A DNA stretch of 64,000 nucleotides, from assembly GCA_034660395.1 (NCBI GenBank), contig JAYEJA010000040.1, positions 4,765-68,764 of the forward strand. The letters run 5' to 3'. The DNA comes from JAQVEM01 sp034660395 (GTDB lineage Bacteria; Actinomycetota; Humimicrobiia; Humimicrobiales; Humimicrobiaceae). The position numbers and the translations under genes are program-made. Each line of letters begins with the position of its first letter. Position 1 is the stretch's first letter. The notes under the pieces were generated by a model. That model worked only from the letters and a program-made list of their open reading frames with translations. It was not told the origin of the DNA and searched no databases. Positions 24,804 to 31,556 of this stretch are shown one piece after another.

Positions 24804-26546
24804 ATGAAAGGAAAAGCGGTAAACAGGGGTATTGAAAATGTAAGGAAAAAGGGAAGCAGGGTTTTTAGTGAAGGAGCTCATATGCTTCCGGGAGTATCAC
24901 TTATGCTTGCCGAGGGCGTTATTGGCTCCTTAAAAGACATAAAAAAACCTTTTATTACCATAGTAAATTCTTATACAACACAGATTCCAGGCCATGCTCA
25001 TCTTGATAAGCTGGGCGCTGTTTTAAAGGAAGAACTGGAGAAAAGCGGTGTTAATGTATGGTACACGAATATAGGTGGAGCAGTTTGTGATGGAATAGCC
25101 ATGGGGCACTTTGGGATGAAATACTCCCTGCCCTCAAGGGAATTAATTACCGACCAGATCGAAACCATTATTGGCGCGCATCCGCCCGATGCGTGGATAG
25201 GGCTGGGTAACTGCGATAAGATTGTTCCTGCGATGTATAATGCCATGGTCAGGATTAATATCCCATCCATATATGTAAGCGGCGGCCCGATGCTATGTGG
25301 TGAAAATAATACTGATTTAATTTCGGTTTTTGAAGCCGTGGGAAGGTACAGCTCGGGGAAGATGAAGAAAAAGGAGCTGGAGAAGCTGGCTGAATATGCA
25401 TGTCCCGGCTATGGAAGCTGTGCTGGAATGTTTACTGCAAATTCAATGAATAGCCTGGGAGAGGTGCTGGGCTTTGCCCTGCCCGGAAACGGCTCAATAC
25501 CTGCAACAACGAGAATGAAGGGGGAAAGAAGGCAGTTTAAGATAAACCCGGATAGGATAAATCTTGTAAGGGAAGCGGCAGACAAGGTTATATATCTCGT
25601 GAAAAATAAGATAAGGCCGATGGATATCTTAAGCAGGAAATCCATTGATAATGCCTTTATTCTGGACCTTGCAATGGGCGGCTCGACAAATACCGTTTTG
25701 CACCTTCTGGCCCTGGCGCATGAAGCAGGTATCGGGTACAACCTTAATTACATTAACAGGCTGGCAAAAACAACACCCAACGTGGTTAAGGTTTCACCTT
25801 CAAGGCCTGAAATTCACATGGAAGACATTAACAGAGTAGGAGGAATGGGTGCCATACTTAAAGCTGTTTATGACAGCGGAAAATCAAAGCTTGATCTTGA
25901 GGCCGAAACTGTTTACGGGAAACTTGGCGATTATGTATTAAAATCTCCCTTACCTGACGGTGAAGTAATCCGCACGGCGGAAAATGCCTTTTCTCCTGAA
26001 GGAGGTCTTGCAGTCCTTTTTGGAAATATAGCCAAAAATGGCTCCGTAGTTAAAACAAGCGGTGTAGATGAGGATATGCTGAAGTTTGAAGGTAAGGCGC
26101 TTGTATACGATTCACAGGAGGAAGCGCTTAAAGCCATACTGGAAAATAAGGTTAAGGATGGGGATGTAGTGGTAATCCGCTATGAAGGCCCTAAAGGAGG
26201 TCCGGGGATGCAGGAGATGCTTTCTCCCACTGCGGCAATAAGGGGAGCAGATATAAAGGCGGCCCTTATTACCGATGGGCGTTTTTCCGGTGGTACAAGG
26301 GGCCTGTGTATCGGTCACGTTTCCCCGGAAGCGGCAGGCGGCGGTGAAATAGGACTGATTAAAAAGGGTGATATAATTGAGATAGATGTTGGTAAAAATA
26401 AGATAAATGTAAGGGTTTCAGAAAAAGAGCTGAATGAAAGAAGAAAGAAGGCCGTACCTTTCAAGTCAAAGGTTAAGGGAGGCTGGCTGGCAAGATATTC
26501 AAAATTTGTGGAGAGCGCAGATAAGGGAGCTATTATGTCGCTCTGA
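24804..26546 (+). CDS. ilvD: Dihydroxy-acid dehydratase
   Basis: Iron-sulfur enzyme of valine, isoleucine and leucine synthesis that dehydrates 2,3-dihydroxy acids to 2-keto acids. The 580-residue protein shows the cluster cysteines in GNCDKIVPAM and CPGYGSCAGMFTANSMN, the metal-binding lysine/Asp region PAMYNAM, and the C-terminal TDGRFSGGTRGLCIGHVSPEA. It stands alone here with its own upstream region; other ilv genes are not in the window. Confidence 0.96.
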   Translation: MKGKAVNRGIENVRKKGSRVFSEGAHMLPGVSLMLAEGVIGSLKDIKKPFITIVNSYTTQIPGHAHLDKLGAVLKEELEKSGVNVWYTNIGGAVCDGIAMGHFGMKYSLPSRELITDQIETIIGAHPPDAWIGLGNCDKIVPAMYNAMVRINIPSIYVSGGPMLCGENNTDLISVFEAVGRYSSGKMKKKELEKLAEYACPGYGSCAGMFTANSMNSLGEVLGFALPGNGSIPATTRMKGERRQFKINPDRINLVREAADKVIYLVKNKIRPMDILSRKSIDNAFILDLAMGGSTNTVLHLLALAHEAGIGYNLNYINRLAKTTPNVVKVSPSRPEIHMEDINRVGGMGAILKAVYDSGKSKLDLEAETVYGKLGDYVLKSPLPDGEVIRTAENAFSPEGGLAVLFGNIAKNGSVVKTSGVDEDMLKFEGKALVYDSQEEALKAILENKVKDGDVVVIRYEGPKGGPGMQEMLSPTAAIRGADIKAALITDGRFSGGTRGLCIGHVSPEAAGGGEIGLIKKGDIIEIDVGKNKINVRVSEKELNERRKKAVPFKSKVKGGWLARYSKFVESADKGAIMSL

Positions 26547-26605
26547 TTTGATAAAACAGGGGAGAGAAGCAATCTGGCCTGAAATTATTATTTAAGGGAG
26601 GTCAA

Positions 26606-26815
26606 ATGATTACGGTAAAAAAGGAAAACGATAATAAATTTCTGGTAACCGTAGAAGAAGGGGGCAGCAGTACGGAGCATGCCGTTAATCTGGATGATGA
26701 ATATTACAGGGACCTGACGGGCGGTGAAATTGCGAGGGAGGAACTGATAAGGAAATCTTTTAAATTCCTACTTGAAAGAGAACCCAAAGAATCCATACTC
26801 CCACAATTTAATTTA
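26606..26815 (+). pseudogene. Small conserved hypothetical gene, 5' part, split by the transposon
   Basis: Starts ATG behind GGGAGGT and encodes 70 residues (MITVKKENDNKFLVTVEE ... EPKESILPQFNL) before the transposon begins. The reading frame then runs 15 codons into the inverted repeat and stops at 26861. Removing the element and one copy of the target duplication joins residue 70 in frame to 29609 and restores an 86-residue protein ending YFPEYEREIKI. I recognise the EREPKESIL...YFPEYE pattern from small proteins of unknown function. Its position between ilvD and the YggS gene may have been ancestral. Confidence 0.85.
26808..26815 (+). repeat. Target-site duplication, left copy
   Basis: TTAATTTA directly outside the left inverted repeat, identical to 29601-29608. 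An 8-bp duplication is the size made by IS1595-family transposases. Confidence 0.9.
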
Positions 26816-26843
26816 GGGATTTATATACTTATAAACACTAAAT
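26816..26843 (+). repeat. Left terminal inverted repeat (28 bp)
   Basis: Starts GGGATTTATATACTTATAAA and is the exact reverse complement of 29573-29600. Confidence 0.95.
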
Positions 26844-26870
26844 TAATTTATAATAAGTGTTAATAAGTAC

Positions 26871-26899
26871 TTGACAACACTATTATTTAGTGTTATTAT
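26871..26899 (+). promoter_or_regulatory. Transposase promoter with internal dyad
   Basis: TTGACA (26871-26876), 17-base spacer, TATTAT (26894-26899). The transposase ATG begins seven bases after the -10 box, so the mRNA would be leaderless. An inverted repeat AACACTA-TTATT-TAGTGTT (26876-26894) fills the spacer; the same ACACTA sequence occurs in the terminal repeat (26836-26841), so transposase binding there could both start transposition and repress its own gene. Confidence 0.72.
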
Positions 26900-26905
26900 A
26901 TACTC

Positions 26906-27829
26906 ATGATGAACGATAAAAATAAAACAAAAGAAATGAGTATAATAGATTTTCTAACAAAAAGATTTCCGGATGAGGAAACAGCAGTAGATTTTTTTGC
27001 TAAAAAGCGTTGGGGTAACAAAATTACCTGTCCTTATTGTGGAAGTAGTAAAGTATATCACGTAAAAGGAAATCAACCATATAAATGTGGAAATTGCAAC
27101 TTTAAATTTACAGTAAAGACAGGTACAATAATGGAAGGTAGCCACATAAAAGTAAGGACTTGGTTATTAGCAATGTACATTATGGGAACAACACGGAAAG
27201 GTATATCTTCTATTCAGCTTGCAAAACAACTTGGAGTAACCCAAAAGACAGCTTGGTATATGGCACATAGAATAAGAGAAGCTTGTAATAATTATGAGAA
27301 GATGAAAGGTATTATAGAAGTAGATGAGGCATATTTCGGTGGAAAAGAAAAAAACAAACATCATAGCAAAAAATATAACAAAGGACGCGGGGTTGCTAAT
27401 AAAACAGCGGTTGCTGGATTAAAAGAGAGAAATGGAAAGTTTATGGCAAGGGTTTTAAAAGATACAAGTTCTTATACGTTGCAGGGTTTAATCCAAAAGA
27501 ATGTAGTACCAAATTCAGCAGTATTTACTGATGATTTTCTATCATATATTGGATTGGAAAATAAAGGATTTAAACATCAATCGGTAAAACATAGTGCTAA
27601 TGAATATGTGGATGGCATAGCTCATACAAATGAGATTGAAAGCTTTTGGGCTCTGTTAAAGCGTGGTGTATATGGAACATATCATTTTGTTAGTGTAAAA
27701 CACTTACAACGCTATGTAAATGAATTCTGTTTTAGGGCAAACAATGGCAATACGGCATTATCTTTTGTGGATGCTATTTGCTTAAAAGCAAATATGAAAA
27801 ATATAAAATATAAGGAATTGATAGCTTAA
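26906..27829 (+). CDS. IS1595-family transposase
   Basis: A 307-residue transposase. N-terminal zinc ribbon CPYCGSSKVYHV...YKCGNCNFKFTVKTGTIMEG (about 46-78), a helix-turn-helix-like segment GISSIQLAKQLGVTQKTAWYMAHRIR, and an ISXO2-type catalytic domain with EVDEAYFGGKEKN, VFTDDFLSYIG and HTNEIESFWALLKRGVYGTYH, the D-D-(N/E) residues. It looks full-length and intact. ATG at 26906 (or 26909) has no Shine-Dalgarno sequence; see the promoter. It is coupled to the methyltransferase through TAATG. Confidence 0.95.
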   Translation: MMNDKNKTKEMSIIDFLTKRFPDEETAVDFFAKKRWGNKITCPYCGSSKVYHVKGNQPYKCGNCNFKFTVKTGTIMEGSHIKVRTWLLAMYIMGTTRKGISSIQLAKQLGVTQKTAWYMAHRIREACNNYEKMKGIIEVDEAYFGGKEKNKHHSKKYNKGRGVANKTAVAGLKERNGKFMARVLKDTSSYTLQGLIQKNVVPNSAVFTDDFLSYIGLENKGFKHQSVKHSANEYVDGIAHTNEIESFWALLKRGVYGTYHFVSVKHLQRYVNEFCFRANNGNTALSFVDAICLKANMKNIKYKELIA

Positions 27830-28623
27830 TGGTAAAGAAACAAATAATAAAACCCATAGAAAAAGATTTTGATGAAATAGTGGAAAGTGTTGGTAAACAT
27901 AATCCTAAAAACAGGAATAATGTTTTCTCAAATATAAGAAATATTACACAACCAACATTAGAACTTGCGGATGGGTTAAAACTAAATGAAAAACAGAAAA
28001 TGGACGGATTACAGCTTTTAAAAATGCTTGATAATAAAAGTATACCGCTTGTATTTTTTGACCCGCAATACCGAACAATTCTTGATAAACAAAATTATGG
28101 TAACGAGGGCGAGGGTAGACAAAAAGCGAGAGTTAAATTACCACAAATGAAAGAAAAAACAATTAAGCAATTTATAAGAGAAATTGAGAGAATACTTATA
28201 CCAAGTGGTCATTTAATGCTTTGGGTTGATAAATTTATAATTTGCAGTGGTATACATATTTTGCTTGAAGGGTCGTCACTTCAGCTTGTAGATATGGTAA
28301 CTTGGAACAAAAACAAAATGGGTATGGGTTATAGGACAAGACGCTACAGTGAACATCTTATTATACTCCAGAAATTACCAGTAAGAGCAAAAGGGGTATG
28401 GCGTATTCACGATATACCAGATGTATGGACTGAAAAAATAAACAATGGAGATAAAAAGAATTATGTTCATCCCAAACCAGTGGGGTTACAAAAACGATTA
28501 ATAGAAGCTGTTACAAATAAAAATGATGTAATTGTTGACCCTGCTGCTGGTGGTTATTCGATATTGAGGGCTGCTAATGAAGTTGGGCGTAACTTTTTGG
28601 GGTGTGATATTATAGATATTTAA
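27829..28623 (+). CDS. DNA N4/N6-adenine-type methyltransferase of the element's restriction-modification system
   Basis: A 264-residue DNA methyltransferase. The catalytic motif DPQY (in LVFFDPQYRTILDKQNYGNEG) comes before the AdoMet motif DPAAGGYSILRAANEVGRNFLGCDI, the beta-class motif order. The catalytic motif has Q where DPPY is usual. The start ATG shares a base with the transposase stop, so methylase is made with transposase. It would protect the host from the endonuclease encoded 260 bases downstream; the recognised sequence cannot be read. Confidence 0.85.
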   Translation: MVKKQIIKPIEKDFDEIVESVGKHNPKNRNNVFSNIRNITQPTLELADGLKLNEKQKMDGLQLLKMLDNKSIPLVFFDPQYRTILDKQNYGNEGEGRQKARVKLPQMKEKTIKQFIREIERILIPSGHLMLWVDKFIICSGIHILLEGSSLQLVDMVTWNKNKMGMGYRTRRYSEHLIILQKLPVRAKGVWRIHDIPDVWTEKINNGDKKNYVHPKPVGLQKRLIEAVTNKNDVIVDPAAGGYSILRAANEVGRNFLGCDIIDI

Positions 28624-28627
28624 AAGC

Positions 28628-28657
28628 TTGACATACACACTTTAATAATAGTAGAAT
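28628..28657 (+). promoter_or_regulatory. Promoter of the predicted short RNA
   Basis: TTGACA (28628-28633), 18-base spacer, TAGAAT (28652-28657), starting four bases after the methyltransferase stop. Predicted start of transcription is near 28664. Confidence 0.55.
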
Positions 28658-28663
28658 TAAATT

Positions 28664-28725
28664 CAGAAAGTTATAGGGAGACAACCTATGAATCTGGGGC
28701 AATACTTAATTGGATTGCCCTTTTT
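28664..28725 (+). ncRNA. Predicted short RNA complementary to the element's tRNA anticodon arm
   Basis: Bounded by the promoter at 28628-28657 and an intrinsic terminator, about 60 nt. A first hairpin ATAGG-GAGACAA-CCTAT (28673-28689) is followed by the terminator hairpin. The 15 bases AGGGAGACAACCTAT (28675-28689) recur at 28777-28791, inside the tRNA gene on the opposite strand. The RNA would therefore be perfectly complementary to the tRNA anticodon loop and both sides of its stem. No open reading frame with a start signal is visible. It could also be an attenuated leader of the endonuclease gene. Confidence 0.5.
28697..28725 (+). terminator. Intrinsic terminator
   Basis: GGGCAAT (28697-28703) and ATTGCCC (28714-28720) form a perfect 7-bp stem with a 10-base loop, followed at once by TTTTTCTTTT. 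It is the clearest intrinsic terminator I see in the window. Confidence 0.85.
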
Positions 28726-28729
28726 CTTT

Positions 28730-28818
28730 TGGTGCGGATGGTGGGACTCGAACCCACACGAACCTATCGGCTCAACAGGGAGACAACCTATCGCGTCTAC
28801 CAATTCCGCCACACCCGC
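28730..28818 (-). tRNA. Leu-type (class II) tRNA with GUC anticodon loop, carried by the transposon
   Basis: 89 nt, with encoded CCA. The acceptor GCGGGTG pairs with CATCCGC, the discriminator is A, the D-arm GCG-GAATTGGTAGA-CGC and T-arm GTGGG-TTCGAGT-CCCAC are regular, and the variable arm GAGCC-GATA-GGTTC is long, as in leucine tRNAs. The anticodon arm folds as ATAGG-TTGTCTC-CCTGT, which places GTC at 34-36 with T33 conserved but T at 37, where a purine is normal. GUC reads aspartate codons, while the body looks like tRNA-Leu. No host tRNA in the window shares this arm. It may be a functional odd tRNA, a decoy or a decayed gene. Confidence 0.75.
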
Positions 28819-28850
28819 ATAAATAGTAAATTTAATTCTATCATACTAAA

Positions 28851-28879
28851 TTGTTATAATAAATAAATTACAGTATAAT
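28851..28879 (+). promoter_or_regulatory. Promoter of the restriction endonuclease gene
   Basis: TTGTTA (28851-28856), 17-base spacer, TATAAT (28874-28879). The endonuclease ATG follows after exactly six bases, so its mRNA would begin at or next to the start codon. -10-like boxes for the tRNA, TATGAT (complement of 28840-28845) and TACTAT, lie on the other strand just beside it. Confidence 0.7.
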
Positions 28880-28885
28880 AAGTAT

Positions 28886-29578
28886 ATGGCACTAATAGAA
28901 AAAGCCCAGGGACGTAAAGTAGACCAATCACCAAGTGGGTATACTCGCTTGTTTGGTATTTCCACGCTGGGAAATTTAATAAGTAAAGTACACGCAGCAT
29001 GTATATCTGCGGGAACTGAACTTGAAAGATTTATTTGGGAAAGAGTAAACCAGATAAGCGACCTTGATAAATTTATAACAGAAACATTGCATAAAAAAGA
29101 AGACAGTGGAAAAATATGGGTTGCTATCAAAAGACAGATTAAACAATCAAAAACAATTAATTCAAAATATGAACCAGATTTTATCGCTTTTGATTTAAAA
29201 TTAAGAATGTGCTACGTCATTGAAGTAAAAGACGGAGACCAATTTGATACAAAAAAAGCAAGCGGTGAACATAACACACTCCATAATTTTACAAATGATA
29301 TTTCACACGACTTACCTTTTTCAACAAGAATTTTCATGTGTTGTTTTCATGCAAGAAATATAGAGGAAATGTATATTGGTTTGAAAGGTAAATTTTCTAA
29401 AGATGAATTAATGACAGGGAAGGATTTATGCTTACTTCTTGGTATAGATTATGATGAAATTATTAAAATACGTACAAGTGACCAGCAGAGAAACCTTGAT
29501 TACTTTATAAATAGTTTGTTATATATAGATACTATCAAAAATATGATTAAGAAAAGATTAGGCATATTTAAGATTTAG
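28886..29578 (+). CDS. Type II-like restriction endonuclease, PD-(D/E)xK fold
   Basis: A 230-residue protein with a canonical nuclease core EPDFIAFDLKLRMCYVIEVKDGDQFDTKK (about residues 94-122): D in EPD, then E and K in EVK, as metal and catalytic residues. It is paired with a methyltransferase inside the same transposon, so a type II restriction enzyme is the natural reading. The KDGDxFDTKK block recalls enzymes such as HinfI from memory only; specificity is unassigned. There is no Shine-Dalgarno sequence; the ATG is seven bases after a strong -10 box. The stop lies inside the right inverted repeat. Confidence 0.82.
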   Translation: MALIEKAQGRKVDQSPSGYTRLFGISTLGNLISKVHAACISAGTELERFIWERVNQISDLDKFITETLHKKEDSGKIWVAIKRQIKQSKTINSKYEPDFIAFDLKLRMCYVIEVKDGDQFDTKKASGEHNTLHNFTNDISHDLPFSTRIFMCCFHARNIEEMYIGLKGKFSKDELMTGKDLCLLLGIDYDEIIKIRTSDQQRNLDYFINSLLYIDTIKNMIKKRLGIFKI

Positions 29579-29600
29579 TGTTTATAAGTATATAAATCCC
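29573..29600 (-). repeat. Right terminal inverted repeat (28 bp)
   Basis: Exact reverse complement of 26816-26843; the endonuclease stop codon (29576-29578) lies inside it. Confidence 0.95.
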
Positions 29601-29608
29601 TTAATTTA
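29601..29608 (+). repeat. Target-site duplication, right copy
   Basis: TTAATTTA immediately after the right inverted repeat, identical to 26808-26815. Confidence 0.9.
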
Positions 29609-29659
29609 AATATAATTAAAAGTTATTTTCCCGAATATGAAAGGGAAATAAAAATATAA
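29609..29659 (+). pseudogene. 3' remnant of the small gene split by the transposon
   Basis: Encodes the last 16 residues NIIKSYFPEYEREIKI and the stop TAA (29657-29659), in frame with the 5' part at 26606-26815 once the element and one target duplication are removed. It has no start of its own. Confidence 0.85.
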
Positions 29660-29712
29660 TAAAAAGATAAAAAGGTATTTATATTTACACCTGTGGGAAA
29701 AGGAGGGAATAA

Positions 29713-30384
29713 GTGGCTGCAATAAGAGAGAATATTAGCAAAATACTTGATGGGCTGCCGGATGGAGTACAGCTGGTTGCTGCGGCAAAGAGGAGAAGGC
29801 CCGAGGAAATTATGGAGGCTGTTGATGCAGGAGTGAAAATCATAGGGGAAAGCTATATTAAAGAGGCAAAAAATGCTTATAAACTGATAGGCGGTAAAGC
29901 AAAATGGCATTATATAGGTATTCCGCAGATTGAGAAGCATGACCTTTTAAAAAGGAAGAATCTTAAGATGTTCAATATGATCCAGACCATTGATAGCATG
30001 GAGATTGCAGAGGATATAAACAGGAAGTGTGCAGGATTCGGGAAAGTAATGCCGATTTTAATCGAGGTAAACAGTGGTAAAGAGCCGCATAAATTCGGGG
30101 TCCTTCCTGAAAGGGCTGTAAGTCTGGTTAAAAAGATTTCAACTCTTTCCAATGTAAAGATAATGGGGCTTATGACCATGGGCCCTCGCCTTGGAGACCC
30201 GGAAAAAACAAGGCCGTATTTTAAGAAAACGAGGGAAATATTTGAACGGATTAAAAAAATGAATTTACCGGGTGTGGAAATGAAATATCTCTCAATGGGT
30301 ATGACAAACTCATATAAAGTTGCCCTTCAGGAAGGGGCAAATATAGTGAGGGTTGGAAATAAGATTTTCGGGAAAAGAAAATAA
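29713..30384 (+). CDS. YggS-family PLP-binding protein
   Basis: A 223-residue PLP homeostasis protein of the YggS/PLPBP family, a single-domain alanine-racemase-like barrel without racemase activity. The PLP lysine lies in LVAAAKRR, followed by WHYIGIPQ (normally HxIGxLQxNK; here PQIEKHD), KFGV, and the phosphate-binding LSMGMTNSYKVALQEGANIVRVGNKIFG. GTG start behind AGGAGGG. In many bacteria it precedes sepF, but not here. Confidence 0.92.
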   Translation: MAAIRENISKILDGLPDGVQLVAAAKRRRPEEIMEAVDAGVKIIGESYIKEAKNAYKLIGGKAKWHYIGIPQIEKHDLLKRKNLKMFNMIQTIDSMEIAEDINRKCAGFGKVMPILIEVNSGKEPHKFGVLPERAVSLVKKISTLSNVKIMGLMTMGPRLGDPEKTRPYFKKTREIFERIKKMNLPGVEMKYLSMGMTNSYKVALQEGANIVRVGNKIFGKRK

Positions 30385-30707
30385 AAGGAGCTTAATTAAG
30401 GACAGGCCTGAATCTCTTTTATATAGGATTTAAATTTTTAATATTATGATACTATTAAAACAGTATAAGTATTGTATTATAGCTTTATAATTCTTTTAGG
30501 GAATTTTTTTAATTTCTGTCAGTTTAATGAAATTATAACGGGTCATATTTATCCTGGCTGGAAATTTTTTTTAAACCAAATTTTATATGCATTGGCAGGC
30601 CGGTTTTTGTTTATTTTTATTTCAAAAATTATATAATTAGAAAGTTAAAAAACTAAAAATCCATTGTATTGGGAGTTATAAGTAAAAAATTATGTTGAAA
30701 GGTTAAT
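30385..30707 (+). other. Intergenic region upstream of murI
   Basis: AT-rich, without a recognisable gene. TATAAT at 30632-30637 with TTGTTT 19 bases upstream is a weak promoter candidate for murI. I see no terminator or RNA motif I can name. Confidence 0.4.
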
Positions 30708-31511
30708 TTGGACAACAGGGCAATAGGGGTATTTGATTCAGGAGTTGGCGGACTGACGGTATTAAGGGAGATAATAAAGAGTGCTCCTGGTGAGAATACA
30801 ATTTATTTCGGGGATACCAAAAGAGTTCCTTACGGCCCCCGTGATTTAGGTGAAGTTAAGAGATTTGTTTTTAAAATAACAGGATTTCTTTATGAAAGGA
30901 ATGTAAAGCTTATCGTCATTGCCTGTAATACTTCTACGGCAGCAGCTTTAAAGGACCTTAAGAAGAATTATGATATACCTGTAATAGGAGTAATAGAACC
31001 TGGAGCAAGAACTGCTGTTTCCAATACCGTTAATAAGAGAGTTGGAGTCATTGCGACCAGGGGTACTGTGGAAAGCGATGAATACCGTAAAGAAATTGCC
31101 AGGATTGATAAGGAAATAGAAACATTTCAGGTCCCCGCGCCCCTTCTGGTCGAATATATAGAAAATGGTATTCTTACAGGGGAAAATCTTGACAGAGCCA
31201 TTGACGGTTACCTGAAGCCGCTGCTTGATAAGGGGATTGATGTATTAATACTTGGATGCACGCACTTTCCGTTGATAGAAAAAAGAATTTTGTCCCGCAG
31301 CGGTGACGGGATAAGGGTGATAAGCTCGGCAGTGGAAACTGCAAAAGACGTAAAAAAGATACTTGTAGATAAAAACCTTGGTGCCGACGGCAGCAGGAAA
31401 CCGCAGAGGTTTTTTTACGAGACGGGTAGTACCAGTAAGTTTTTAGAGGTTGGAAAAATGTTTTTGGGGGAAGAGATAAAAGAAGTTAAAAAAACAAAAC
31501 TTGATATGTAA
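30708..31511 (+). CDS. murI: Glutamate racemase
   Basis: Makes D-glutamate for peptidoglycan. The 267-residue protein has AIGVFDSGVGGLTVLREI with the substrate-binding D and S, the first catalytic cysteine in VIACNTSTAA (about C73) and the second in LGCTHFPLIE (about C184). Start TTG with AAAGG upstream. murI-rph-rdgB is a conserved actinobacterial order. Confidence 0.96.
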   Translation: MDNRAIGVFDSGVGGLTVLREIIKSAPGENTIYFGDTKRVPYGPRDLGEVKRFVFKITGFLYERNVKLIVIACNTSTAAALKDLKKNYDIPVIGVIEPGARTAVSNTVNKRVGVIATRGTVESDEYRKEIARIDKEIETFQVPAPLLVEYIENGILTGENLDRAIDGYLKPLLDKGIDVLILGCTHFPLIEKRILSRSGDGIRVISSAVETAKDVKKILVDKNLGADGSRKPQRFFYETGSTSKFLEVGKMFLGEEIKEVKKTKLDM

Positions 31512-31556
31512 TAAAAAATTTAAAAACATTATTTTAACAGGGAAGGTTTGTTAACA

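Larger units (their letters stand above)
26816..29600 (+). mobile_element. IS1595-family transposon carrying a restriction-modification system and a tRNA
   Basis: A complete 2785-bp element. It has perfect 28-bp terminal inverted repeats that begin GGGATTTATATAC at both ends and 8-bp direct target duplications (TTAATTTA). It encodes in order a transposase, a DNA methyltransferase coupled to it, a short predicted RNA, a tRNA on the minus strand and a restriction endonuclease. Passenger genes are known in IS1595-family elements. The perfect ends and the cleanly interrupted host gene point to recent movement. Confidence 0.95.

Noticed and set aside
28750..28791. Alternative anticodon arm CCTGT-TGAGCCG-ATAGG in the transposon tRNA
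   Set aside because: It would leave G at position 33 and destroy the long variable arm and the spacing to the D-arm. The GUC fold satisfies all class II constraints except base 37.
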